A stretch of DNA of 51,778 nt from Pollutimonas sp036675955 (GTDB lineage Bacteria > Pseudomonadota > Gammaproteobacteria > Burkholderiales > Burkholderiaceae_B), in assembly GCA_036675955.1 (NCBI GenBank), contig JAKFDW010000175.1, positions 1 to 51,778 on the forward strand, given 5' to 3'. Below are positions 43,132-51,574 of the stretch, piece by piece. Below the pieces are notes generated by a model. That model worked only from the letters and a program-made list of their open reading frames with translations, was not told the origin of the DNA and did not search any database. Each line of letters starts with the position of its first letter. Positions within the stretch are counted from its first letter, which is position 1. Both the position numbers and the translations under genes were made by a program.

Positions 43132-44781
43132 ATGAATAGCAGCGTTCCTTCCTTCGACAGCGCGATCGGGCCAGTCCTGAAAGCTTACAATGAGTCAGTC
43201 CTGACCTACGCTCCCGCCTCTCCCGAACGCGCCGCCTTGCAACGGGAACTCGAATGCCAAAGCAAAAGTGCAATCAAGATTCCATTAGTCATCGGCGGCG
43301 AACACATCGATACCGATACGCGCGTTGACCTCACTTCTCCGCACGATCACGGCCATAAACTGGCCACCATCAGTCAGGCGGCAGACAAAGACATCAAACT
43401 CGCCATTGACAGGGCAATCAAGGCCCGTGAAGACTGGTCCCGCCGATCACTTCAGGACCGATCGGCTGTCTTTCTGAAAGCCGCTGACTTGTTGGCCGAC
43501 AAGTACCGCCAGCACCTGAACGCCGCCACCATGTTGGGCCAAAGCAAAACCATCCAACAAGCGGAAATCGACTCGGCCTGTGAGCTCATCGACTTCTTGC
43601 GCTTTAATGTTCAATTCGCCCAGGAAATCGCAGGCCAGCAACCCAACTCGTCCAGAGGCTTGCGCAACCTGACCGACCACAGGCCGCTTGAAGGCTTTGT
43701 CTACGCAGTAACGCCGTTCAACTTCACGGCCATCGGCGGTAATCTGGCAACAGCGCCGGCGCTCATGGGCAACACCGTCATCTGGAAGCCAGCGGCCACC
43801 GCGGCGCTCAGCAATTACACTTTCCTGCAGCTGCTAGAAGAAGCGGGCTTACCTCCAGGTGTTATCAATTTCGTGCCTGGGAGCTCCTCAGACATCAGCA
43901 CGCAAGTCCTGCAGCATCCGGATTTCGCCGGCCTGCACTTCACCGGCTCCACCGCGGTCTTCGACTCGCTATGGCTGCAAGCCGCCCAGAACCTGAAATC
44001 GTATAAAAGCTACCCTCGCCTGGTGGGTGAGACCGGCGGCAAGGACTTCATCCTCGCGCATCGGTCGGCGGACATCGACACCCTCGCCGTCGCGCTGCTG
44101 CGCGGGGCCTTCGAGTACCAGGGCCAGAAATGCAGTGCCGCCTCGCGTGCCTATATACCGTCATCGATATGGCCCGTGCTGCGCCCCCGGCTGCTGGAAA
44201 TGGTCGCGGACATTAAGATGGGCAATGTCCTCGACTTGTCCAACTTCATGGGCGCCGTCATCGACAAAAAGGCTTTCCACCGGATTGCACGCTATATCGA
44301 ATTAGCGCAGGAAGGCGGCGGCGCAAAGATCCTGATCGGCGGCAACACGGACGACAGCACCGGCTACTTCGTCACCCCGACCATCGTGCAGGTCGACGAC
44401 CCAGGCCACACGCTGATGCAAGAAGAAATCTTCGGTCCGGTGCTGTCGCTCTATGTTTATGAAGATAGCCGCTGGACGGACATACTGGAGCTTGTCGATA
44501 CAACCAGCCCCTACGCGCTGACCGGCGCCATCTTCGCGCAGGACCGGCAAGCAGTCAGCGATGCGAACAACGCTTTGCGTTATGCGGCGGGCAACTTCTA
44601 CATCAACGACAAGCCCACTGGCGCCGTTGTCGGACAACAGCCCTTCGGCGGCGCCCGCCGCAGCGGCACCAACGACAAGGCGGGCTCCGCCTTGAATCTC
44701 TTGCGCTGGGTATCGCCCCGGACAGTTAAAGAAACCTTCCTGCCTGCCACCGAGTACGGCTATCCCCACATGGGCTTTTAG
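43132..44781 (+). CDS. Delta-1-pyrroline-5-carboxylate dehydrogenase-like aldehyde dehydrogenase
   Basis: 549 residues, matching the stand-alone P5C dehydrogenase (ALDH4-type) size and motif set: the long N-terminal arm (LKAYNESVLTYAPASPERAAL), VTPFNFTAIGGNLATAPALMGNTVIWKP (K219), the Glu in VGETGGKD (E300), the catalytic Cys in GQKCSAASRA (C334), and NFYINDKPTGAVVGQQPFGGARRSGTNDKAG. It oxidises glutamate semialdehyde/P5C to glutamate with NAD. Proteobacteria usually carry this activity fused in PutA, so a free-standing copy with its own GntR gene is noteworthy. The ribosome-binding site is weak. Confidence 0.9.
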   Translation: MNSSVPSFDSAIGPVLKAYNESVLTYAPASPERAALQRELECQSKSAIKIPLVIGGEHIDTDTRVDLTSPHDHGHKLATISQAADKDIKLAIDRAIKAREDWSRRSLQDRSAVFLKAADLLADKYRQHLNAATMLGQSKTIQQAEIDSACELIDFLRFNVQFAQEIAGQQPNSSRGLRNLTDHRPLEGFVYAVTPFNFTAIGGNLATAPALMGNTVIWKPAATAALSNYTFLQLLEEAGLPPGVINFVPGSSSDISTQVLQHPDFAGLHFTGSTAVFDSLWLQAAQNLKSYKSYPRLVGETGGKDFILAHRSADIDTLAVALLRGAFEYQGQKCSAASRAYIPSSIWPVLRPRLLEMVADIKMGNVLDLSNFMGAVIDKKAFHRIARYIELAQEGGGAKILIGGNTDDSTGYFVTPTIVQVDDPGHTLMQEEIFGPVLSLYVYEDSRWTDILELVDTTSPYALTGAIFAQDRQAVSDANNALRYAAGNFYINDKPTGAVVGQQPFGGARRSGTNDKAGSALNLLRWVSPRTVKETFLPATEYGYPHMGF

Positions 44782-44848
44782 TGGGCGGTTTTAAACGGAT
44801 ATTGAAGTGTCCATCAGGCTTAGGCCACAGCGCTATGTAAGTGGCGAT

Positions 44849-44878
44849 AGCCCCGCATGCACAACGGTTTGCGGGGCT
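44849..44878. terminator. Bidirectional hairpin between convergent genes
   Basis: Perfect 9-bp GC-rich stem AGCCCCGCA / TGCGGGGCT with a 12-base loop, between the dehydrogenase stop at 44781 and the convergent Bug stop at 44888. No T-run on either side. It probably acts as a shared transcript end. Confidence 0.55.
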
Positions 44879-44887
44879 GAATGGTGT

Positions 44888-45877
44888 TCAATTGGTGCTG
44901 ATCCCGGCAGCTTTTATCAGCGCGCCCCAACGTTTGCTATCGGATTGGACCAGTTTGTTGGCGGCTTCCGGCCCTTGGAAATTTGCCACCCCACCAGACT
45001 CCAGAATTTTGGCCTGGATCTTCTCGTCGGCCAATACGGCCTTGACCGCCTCCGACAACTTTTGGACGACAGCCGCCGGCGTGCCCTCTGGGGCGGCAAG
45101 GACCGTCCACGACGTTGTTTCCAGCTCGGGGAACTTCAGTTCGACAACTGTGGGCACATCCGGCAAATTTCCGACACGCGTTCCCGACGTCACTGCAAGC
45201 GCGCGGAGGTTCCCCGCCTTAACGTGGCTGACTGAGTTGGTCGCCTGATCGAACATGACATCGATATGGCCTGCGACGACGTCAGTGAGGGCGGGGCCGT
45301 TGCCCTTGTAGGGTACATGCAGCAGCTTTGCCTGCGTCTCATGCATGAATAGTTCGCCCACCAGGTGAGTGGAGGTGCCCGCACCCGCTGAACCAAAGCT
45401 GATTTGGTCCGGTCGCGCCTTGGCATTGTCTATCAATTCTTGCAGCGAATTGATGGGGAGCTTGGCGTTGGCAACAATTACGTGCGGTGTGTCGTAGAGA
45501 CGCGCGATCGCCGTGAAGTCTTTCAATGGATCGAACGGCATGTTTTTGTATAGATGACTGTTTACCGTCATCAGCCCCATGCTACCGAATAGCAGCGTAT
45601 ACCCGTCCGGTCTGGCCCGAGCGACGTAATCGGCGCCAATATTACCGCTTGCGCCGGTCTTGTTTTCCACGATTACCGGATTGTTCAGCTGCTTGCTGAG
45701 CCCATCGGCCAGAATACGCGCCACGGTATCGCTGCCTCCGCCGGCTGAAAACGGCACGACAATGCTGATCAGTCTTGTGGGAAAGCTCGCTGCGCTTGCG
45801 TGACTGGCGGGTGTAGCCAGGGCCAAGGCCATAAGCCCGCAGCAATTCAGAAAAGTATGGGCTGTTCGTGTTTTCAT
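44888..45877 (-). CDS. Bug/TctC-family receptor
   Basis: 329 residues. The signal peptide runs to ASA near residue 29, then ASFPTRLISIVVPFSAGGGSDTVARIL. Motifs are GASGNIGADYVARARPDGYTLLF, LLHVPYKGNGPALTDVVAG, and PEGTPAAVVQKLSEAV. GAGGAAGAC precedes the ATG. It is the downstream member of a minus-strand cluster with an LDH2-family dehydrogenase and a second Bug gene. Confidence 0.94.
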   Translation of the reverse strand: MKTRTAHTFLNCCGLMALALATPASHASAASFPTRLISIVVPFSAGGGSDTVARILADGLSKQLNNPVIVENKTGASGNIGADYVARARPDGYTLLFGSMGLMTVNSHLYKNMPFDPLKDFTAIARLYDTPHVIVANAKLPINSLQELIDNAKARPDQISFGSAGAGTSTHLVGELFMHETQAKLLHVPYKGNGPALTDVVAGHIDVMFDQATNSVSHVKAGNLRALAVTSGTRVGNLPDVPTVVELKFPELETTSWTVLAAPEGTPAAVVQKLSEAVKAVLADEKIQAKILESGGVANFQGPEAANKLVQSDSKRWGALIKAAGISTN

Positions 45878-45940
45878 TTTGTCTTCCTCTATTGTATTGT
45901 GTCGCGTGTGAATTGACCGGCGGCTCGGAAATGATTCGGC

Positions 45941-47083
45941 TTACGCCCCGTAAGGGCGGGCCGAGTCATACCAAGACAACAACTGAATCGGATTTACCTC
46001 GACGCCATCGCGTTCGGACTGCTTCCGGTTGGCGTAGCGCCGTTCGCCAGGCATTCTGGATTGCCCGCTATCCAGCAGCATGCGGGCCAATGTGTCGATT
46101 CGGGCTGTGAAAGCGCTTTGCCCGGATACTCCGGGGTCAATGCACAACAAGAACTGGCCTGCTCTTGAAGTGTGGGCATTGGTATAGCCAGACTTATTGA
46201 TTTCCCACGAGAAGCTTCCGCCTGTCAGCGCTGCCGCCAGGACTTCCACCATCATGGCGATTGACGAGCCTTTATGCCCACTGAACGGCAGCAAGGTGCC
46301 GCCATCCAGGATGTCGGCCGGGTTTTCCGTGGGTTTACCGAATTTATCCAGGCCGGTTCCAGGCGGAACCAGCCGGCCACTGTTGGCGGCGAGCTGGATG
46401 TCTCCTTTCGCCATGACGCTTGTTGCCTGATCGAAGACTATGGGAAGATGGCCTTCCCTGGGACACGCAAATGCCATGGGGTTGGTGCCATAGACAGGTT
46501 TGGTGCCGCCTATGGGAGCCATATGGCTGGTGGAGTTCACCATCGTCAATGCGACGAAACCCCTTTCTGCCAGGGGTTCGACATCCAGCCACAAGGCACC
46601 AAAATGATGGGAGTTCTTCATGAGCAGGATAGCGACACCTGACTCACTAGCCATGCGCATAAGCAAAGGCATGGCCTGTATCAAAGCGGGTTGAGCAAAG
46701 CCGTTTCTTGCATCCACGAGCAGGGTGCCGCTTGCGGCTTCTTGAATTTCAGGCGCTGCGCCAGGCGTTACCCAATCCGTCGTCAGCGTTGCCAGGTAGG
46801 CCGGTATCCGATGCAGTCCGTGGCTGTGGGCACCGTCTCTTTCTGCGTGAGTGCAGGTTTGAGCGAGGATGTTCGCCTGCTCTGCTGGCACGCCCGCCCG
46901 CACAAAAATCGCGGCAACCAGACAGACAAGGTCTTGCACGCTGAGTCGACAACTTGCCGCCGCTCCAACCCCGCGAAGATGATGCACGATACTTTCGATA
47001 TGCTCATTGCGCTGTTCTGCTGACATGAGTGCCGTCCCATTGTGTTGATTGAATATCTCGCGCGTTGTGGTTTCTCGTGTCAC
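45941..47083 (-). CDS. LDH2-family malate/L-lactate/imino-acid dehydrogenase
   Basis: 380 residues from a GTG that overlaps the upstream Bug stop by GTGA; an in-frame ATG at 47026 gives 361 residues, closer to the family norm. The family signature is clear: LSVQDLVCLVAAIFVRAGVPAEQANILAQTCTHAERDGAHSHGLHRIPAYL, then MKNSHHFGALW, TSHMAPIGGTKPVYGTNP, and FSGHKGSSIAMMVE. The family covers NAD(P)-dependent malate, ureidoglycolate and lactate dehydrogenases and cyclic imino-acid (pyrroline/piperideine-2-carboxylate) reductases. Near a P5CDH-like gene and a DAO-type flavoprotein, an imino-acid role is possible but not shown. Confidence 0.88.
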   Translation of the reverse strand: MTRETTTREIFNQHNGTALMSAEQRNEHIESIVHHLRGVGAAASCRLSVQDLVCLVAAIFVRAGVPAEQANILAQTCTHAERDGAHSHGLHRIPAYLATLTTDWVTPGAAPEIQEAASGTLLVDARNGFAQPALIQAMPLLMRMASESGVAILLMKNSHHFGALWLDVEPLAERGFVALTMVNSTSHMAPIGGTKPVYGTNPMAFACPREGHLPIVFDQATSVMAKGDIQLAANSGRLVPPGTGLDKFGKPTENPADILDGGTLLPFSGHKGSSIAMMVEVLAAALTGGSFSWEINKSGYTNAHTSRAGQFLLCIDPGVSGQSAFTARIDTLARMLLDSGQSRMPGERRYANRKQSERDGVEVNPIQLLSWYDSARPYGA

Positions 47084-48039
47084 TGTGCTGGAAGTCCGGC
47101 CGCCTTCCCGAGTTCAACCATCTTCTTTTGGTCGCTTCGGACGAAAGTCATGAACTCTTCGTGAGTACGTTGTGGCAGTGGAATTCCGATCTCTTCCAGT
47201 TTTTGAATAATGGCAGGCTTGGATGTCGTGCGATCCAGCGCGCTGCGAAGCGTCTTGACCACCGTGTCAGGCGTTTTTGCCGGTGCAGCCAAAACGATCC
47301 AACCTACAAAATTGAAGTCGGGGTATCCGGATTCGGCAATGGTGGGCACCTGGGGCAGGTCTTTGGTCCTATAGTTGGTACTCACCGCAAGAGGCTTCAC
47401 TTTGCCAGCGTTGATCATGGGCGCGGCGGCTGTGGATGTATAGAAAATCGCGTCAACATCGCCAGCAACCACTGCGCGCAGACCGTCGGGGCCATTTTTA
47501 TAGGGCACGTGCAGCAATTTGACGCCCGCTTCATGGGCAAGCATTTCGCCTACCAAATGCCCCGTGGACCCGACTCCCGAAGACGCATAGGTCAGCGCGT
47601 TGGGGTGCTGCTTGGCATGCTTGATGAAATCGGCCAGCGATTTGAAGCGCGATTCGCTCGATACAATCAAGAAGCTGGGCATGTCGCCGACATGACCAAT
47701 CAGCACGAAGTCGTTCTTGGCATCGTAAGGCAGTTTATTGTGAAGCACGGGATTGACGGCGAATGTTGCGTTTGACCCCAGCAACATGGTATAGCCGTCG
47801 GGCGTGCTATTGGCAACGTACCCGGCGGCTACAGCGGTTCCTGCGCCTGGCTTGGTTTCAACCACGATGGTTTGGCCGAGCTCATCCTTCAGGTCGGAAG
47901 CAATAATCCGGCCCAGTGTTTCTGTAGCACTTCCGGGACCGAAGCCAACGACCATTTTTACGGGGTGGTCTGGATACTCGGCGAATGCTTGCCCACTACA
48001 AAAAAGGAAGGCCAGCAATATTGAGGTTATTCGTTTCAC
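47080..48039 (-). CDS. Bug/TctC-family receptor
   Basis: 319 residues from a GTG start (AGGAGACATACC before it). The signal peptide MKRITSILLAFLFCSGQAFA precedes EYPDHPVKMVVGFGPGSATETLGR. Motifs are GAGTAVAAGYVANSTPDGYTMLL, LLHVPYKNGPDGLRAVVAG, and PAKTPDTVVKTL. The usual GG.AD/T near the N-terminus reads GSATE. It lies between the LDH2-family gene and the amidohydrolase; it is the second Bug of this cluster. Confidence 0.94.
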   Translation of the reverse strand: MKRITSILLAFLFCSGQAFAEYPDHPVKMVVGFGPGSATETLGRIIASDLKDELGQTIVVETKPGAGTAVAAGYVANSTPDGYTMLLGSNATFAVNPVLHNKLPYDAKNDFVLIGHVGDMPSFLIVSSESRFKSLADFIKHAKQHPNALTYASSGVGSTGHLVGEMLAHEAGVKLLHVPYKNGPDGLRAVVAGDVDAIFYTSTAAAPMINAGKVKPLAVSTNYRTKDLPQVPTIAESGYPDFNFVGWIVLAAPAKTPDTVVKTLRSALDRTTSKPAIIQKLEEIGIPLPQRTHEEFMTFVRSDQKKMVELGKAAGLPAQ

Positions 48040-48101
48040 GGTATGTCTCCTGAAGTGTTTTGTGTTCCCGGCACAGTGGTTAGGGTGCGTGAGCTTTATA
48101 T

Positions 48102-49337
48102 CTATAGATCGAACTTGTACAAGCGGCCTTGCTTCATGATGACGCGCAGATTTGTACCTTCCGCATCGAACACGGTGATGTCCTCATACGGATTTCCGTC
48201 GACGACGAGTAGGTCAGCGTATGCGCCCGGAACCAGTTCCCCCAGCTTGCCTTCCTGTTTCAGGATGGCGGCATTGACTAAGGTGGCAGATTCAATGACC
48301 GCTACATTGGAAAGGGCCCTTGCCTGAACTGCCAGGCCTTCGCATTGGTAGTGCTGTGTATGCATGGAAAGGTCTGTGCCGAATCCGATACGGACACCCG
48401 CCTTTTCACAAATGCCCAGTGACTTCAGGCCGGCGGCATGGACCAGCTCATTTTTGGCGAGACTGTCGGGCGACTTGCCCGATGCTGGCCCTAATCGTTT
48501 GTTGACGTCATAGACGATCAAGGTTGGAACCAGGAATGTTTCTTTCTCTGCCATGAGGGAGGCGGTTTCAGGCGATAGGAAGTTGCCATGCTCAATGGTT
48601 CTCACACCTAGCTCTACACCGCGCCGAACCGCTACGTCCGAGTAGGCGTGCGCGCAAACATAGGCACCCCAGCGATTGGCTTCCTGAACCGCCGCGTCGA
48701 TTTCGTCTTCCCGATACTGTAGGCTGTAGAGAGGGTCATTGGGAGAAGCGACGCCGCCGCTGAGCATGATCTTGATGTGATCAGCGCCTTTGCGTAGCTC
48801 TTCACGCACTGCCTTGACTACCTCCGGGACGCCGTCTGCCATGACGCTGAATAGGGAAAGGCCTGTGCAGCATGCGCAGCCATAACCATTTTCGGCCCGT
48901 CCGCGGAAGTCGCCATGGCCGCCAGTCTGGCTTACCGCGCGTCCACCCATGAATAATCGCGGCGCTTCCACGTACTGTGCCTCGATGGCATCGCGCATGC
49001 CGTAGTCACCTCCCGCCACGTCACGTACTGTGGTGAAACCACGCTGCAGCATTCCCCGCAATACCACGGTGGATTTGGCTGCCATGTAAGTGGGGCTTAC
49101 TTGGCCCAGTCCGGCGATGTTCGCCTCGTTCATGTAGATATGCACATGCGCATCGATAAGTCCCGGCATCACCGTCCTGCCCTGGAGGTCGATGACTTGC
49201 GCGTTTGTGCAATCTATTTTTCCCTGCCTTACCTCTTGTACGTAACCGTCCTTGATGGCGATTTCGTAGCCATCAAGCAAGCGGGCCTGGCGCGGATCAA
49301 GTAATTTTCCGTTCTTTAGGACCAACGTGTTATCCAT
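48102..49337 (-). CDS. Amidohydrolase family protein (imidazolonepropionase/prolidase-like)
   Basis: 411 residues from the ATG at 49337, preceded by GGGGGAG eight bases away; an in-frame ATG at 49358 is less well placed. A binuclear-metal amidohydrolase frame is visible: DAHVH at 62-66, the Lys segment HIKIMLSGG, the His in CAHAY and EHGN, and the Asp in GTDLS. It belongs to the branch annotated as imidazolonepropionase-related or Xaa-Pro dipeptidase-like, hydrolysing cyclic or linear amides. It follows the DAO-type flavoprotein in the same direction. Confidence 0.88.
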   Translation of the reverse strand: MDNTLVLKNGKLLDPRQARLLDGYEIAIKDGYVQEVRQGKIDCTNAQVIDLQGRTVMPGLIDAHVHIYMNEANIAGLGQVSPTYMAAKSTVVLRGMLQRGFTTVRDVAGGDYGMRDAIEAQYVEAPRLFMGGRAVSQTGGHGDFRGRAENGYGCACCTGLSLFSVMADGVPEVVKAVREELRKGADHIKIMLSGGVASPNDPLYSLQYREDEIDAAVQEANRWGAYVCAHAYSDVAVRRGVELGVRTIEHGNFLSPETASLMAEKETFLVPTLIVYDVNKRLGPASGKSPDSLAKNELVHAAGLKSLGICEKAGVRIGFGTDLSMHTQHYQCEGLAVQARALSNVAVIESATLVNAAILKQEGKLGELVPGAYADLLVVDGNPYEDITVFDAEGTNLRVIMKQGRLYKFDL

Positions 49338-49360
49338 TACGGCGTCTCCCCCGATCATGA

Positions 49361-50542
49361 TTAAAGAATGCCTTGTTCGGGATAGGGTTGCTGATTCTCC
49401 ACCCGTTCGTAACCCAGGCGGGTAAGATCGACAGTTTCGTAGCGCCCCTTGATGATGAGCTCAGCGATCCCCCTTCCAGCAGCGGGTGCGTGCATCATGC
49501 CGTGTCCCGAGAAGCCTGCTACCGTGTACAAGTTGGGCAGCCTGGAGTTCCAAGCACCAATGACCGCATTTCCGTCGAGTTCGTTCACTTCATAAAGGCC
49601 AGACCAGGTGCGATGGCATTTGGCGGCCTCGAAGGCGGGAAAGCGATGGGCCACAGCGGGCCAGACGACGTTCTCGAAATAGTCGTGATCTACATCGAAG
49701 TTGTATCCGCGTGTGGCGTTGCCATCGACCAAGCCGCCGGAGTAGCCCTGACCTTCCGACCGGAACGCCAAGCGGGAAAGGTCCTTCACATAGGGTAGAT
49801 GCCCAACCGGCGTGCCCGGCGTGAAGTAGTGTTCGAACCGGCGCACAGGGGAAACCGGAAGGTTCATACCGAACATTTTTGCGATGCCCCCAGACCATGC
49901 TCCGGTGGCATTGACGAAGGCATCGGCACGCACAGTTTCGCCGTTGTCGAGGCTAACGGAAACCGCTCTAGCACTCGTCGCTTGGGCGTCAGTGACCCGC
50001 CCCGCAATGTAGGTCGCGCCAAGTTCAACCGCTTTGCGACGGAAGCCCCATAGCAGACCATTTGGATCGCACCAGCCGTCATGCGGAGTATGTGCACCGG
50101 CGCCCAGATCGTCCACATGCATGGCGGGAAATTTTTCTTTCAGTTCAGATGGAGACAGCACGTCAACCGTGGCGCCCTGGGCGCGCTGGAAAACTGCATT
50201 CTTCTCGATCTGAGCGGCATGCTCGGGCGGCACGATGAACAAATAGCCGCCTTCCACCCAGTCCACATGAGCCGGGTGTTTATCGGTCGACATGGTGTTT
50301 TCGAAGTTCTTAATGAATTCGATGCTGAACAGCGACATGGCAATGTTCTCTTCACCGGTGAACTGCACGCGGCAGCCGCCGGAGGATCGCAATGCCGAAG
50401 CATATTCGTAGGTGGAATCGGGCTCGACCACGCACACGGATAGTTGCGGGTCTTCCTTCAGCAGGAAATAGGCGACTGAGGATCCGATCACGCCGCCGCC
50501 GATCACTGCCACGTCGAATTTTTTTTGAGGGTTGATGTTCAT
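49361..50542 (-). CDS. DAO-family FAD-dependent amine/amino-acid oxidoreductase
   Basis: 393 residues. The FAD motif VIGGGVIGSSVAYFLL is at residues 13-28, then EPDSTYEYASALRSSGGCRVQF and the C-terminal LYTVAGFSGHGMMHAPAAGRGIAELI. This is the DAO fold of sarcosine, proline, D-amino-acid or glycine oxidases/dehydrogenases and of FOXRED1-like proteins. It removes hydride from a secondary or primary amine. It is the first gene of the minus-strand unit, divergent from a GntR gene, and precedes the amidohydrolase by about 20 bases. Substrate is unknown; a cyclic imino acid or N-substituted glycine is plausible. Confidence 0.9.
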   Translation of the reverse strand: MNINPQKKFDVAVIGGGVIGSSVAYFLLKEDPQLSVCVVEPDSTYEYASALRSSGGCRVQFTGEENIAMSLFSIEFIKNFENTMSTDKHPAHVDWVEGGYLFIVPPEHAAQIEKNAVFQRAQGATVDVLSPSELKEKFPAMHVDDLGAGAHTPHDGWCDPNGLLWGFRRKAVELGATYIAGRVTDAQATSARAVSVSLDNGETVRADAFVNATGAWSGGIAKMFGMNLPVSPVRRFEHYFTPGTPVGHLPYVKDLSRLAFRSEGQGYSGGLVDGNATRGYNFDVDHDYFENVVWPAVAHRFPAFEAAKCHRTWSGLYEVNELDGNAVIGAWNSRLPNLYTVAGFSGHGMMHAPAAGRGIAELIIKGRYETVDLTRLGYERVENQQPYPEQGIL

Positions 50543-50586
50543 GTCTCTCCGAGCATATAGTTAGAGTTTGGAAATCGTATCCGTTA

Positions 50587-50660
50587 TTGGATCCAAATGT
50601 CAATGCTGTTATTTCGAACCAAAATCATCGTGGCAAAGACGCCACCGGAGTTGGATCCTT
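50587..50660. promoter_or_regulatory. TTGGATCC repeats, candidate GntR operators
   Basis: TTGGATCCAA (50587-50596) is a perfect 10-bp palindrome. A second copy, TTGGATCCTT (50651-50660), shares eight bases, 64 bp away. Both lie between the divergent flavoprotein and GntR genes. As I recall, the VanR-type GntR operator is ATTGGATCCAAT; the first site reads ATTGGATCCAAA. Confidence 0.6.
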
Positions 50661-50721
50661 TGTGGGATTCAATTTATCATCGCACTTCAGAAACCCTTAG
50701 CCACATAGAAAGGAATCATCC

Positions 50722-51360
50722 ATGACAGAGGAAATGGGCCGCGCTTTGTCCGCGGATGCAATCACATTGGAGTTGCGCAACATGATTTTGTCTGGCAGTT
50801 ATTCCATCGGCGTGCAGTTGAAGCAGGAAGCGCTCGCCAAGCGGTTTGGCGTGAGCCGCATTCCTGTGCGCGAAGCGCTGAAGCGCCTGCAAGTTGAAGG
50901 GTTGGTAGAACATACGCCGCATCAAGGATCGATCGTTGCCGGACAGACCATACCGCAGCTGTTGGAAACGCTGGATATCCGGATTGGCCTGGAGACGCGC
51001 GCCCTGAAACTGGCGATACCAAACATGCAGGTAGCGGATTTTTCCACGGCTGAGGAAATCCTTGCCAGATACGACCAAAGCGACTTGCCGCGGGAATGGG
51101 CGGAACTCAACCTGGAATTTCACATGTGTCTGTATCGGCCTTGTGCACTGCCCCGCTTGCTAAAGATGATAGAAGAGATGGTGCGCGGCATTGCCATGCA
51201 CCTTCGTGCGCTACAGAGTTACCGCACGGGCCGGAAGTCGCCCCAATCAGAGCATAGGGAGATTCTAAAAGCATGCATGGCTCGGGATGTGGATCTTGCG
51301 ATCAAACTGCTGGAACAACATGTCGACCATACGAAGGAAGTCCTGCAAACTGCCGTATGA
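50722..51360 (+). CDS. GntR-family regulator, FCD subfamily
   Basis: 212 residues; AAAGGAATCATCC precedes the ATG. The winged helix covers about residues 10-70 (ADAITLELRNMILSGSYSIGVQLKQEALAKRFGVSRIPVREALKRLQVEGLV), followed by the FCD domain (LNLEFHMCLYRPCALPRLL, HREILKACMARD). It resembles the GntR protein at 42235-42900 in layout and several motifs (SRIPVREAL / SKIPVREAL), so the two may be paralogues. Probably the regulator of the divergent flavoprotein-amidohydrolase-Bug-dehydrogenase unit through the TTGGATCC sites. Confidence 0.94.
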   Translation: MTEEMGRALSADAITLELRNMILSGSYSIGVQLKQEALAKRFGVSRIPVREALKRLQVEGLVEHTPHQGSIVAGQTIPQLLETLDIRIGLETRALKLAIPNMQVADFSTAEEILARYDQSDLPREWAELNLEFHMCLYRPCALPRLLKMIEEMVRGIAMHLRALQSYRTGRKSPQSEHREILKACMARDVDLAIKLLEQHVDHTKEVLQTAV

Positions 51361-51493
51361 CGGCCTTACTGGCTTCCACCGCTCCCGCCCCCGGCCTGCT
51401 CAAGGCATGCATTGTGCGGCCGACATTCGCCTACGGTCCGCCGGTGTGCCCGGTCGCACAAGCCCGCAGAAAGCCTTCTTCCTCATAATGGCC

Positions 51494-51568
51494 CGGCTGG
51501 GCTTTCGTCGTCATGGCTGCCGCGAGTGCTTATGATCACGCAGCAACAGCACCGCGGAAGCCCAGCCG
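51494..51568. terminator. Long-range inverted repeat between convergent genes
   Basis: 11-bp exact arms CGGCTGGGCTT (51494-51504) and AAGCCCAGCCG (51558-51568) enclose 53 bases that themselves contain a GCTGC/GCAGC pair. It fills the space between the GntR stop and the amidase stop. No T-run. Likely a bidirectional transcript end, less likely a structured RNA. Confidence 0.4.
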
Positions 51569-51574
51569 CGTGCT

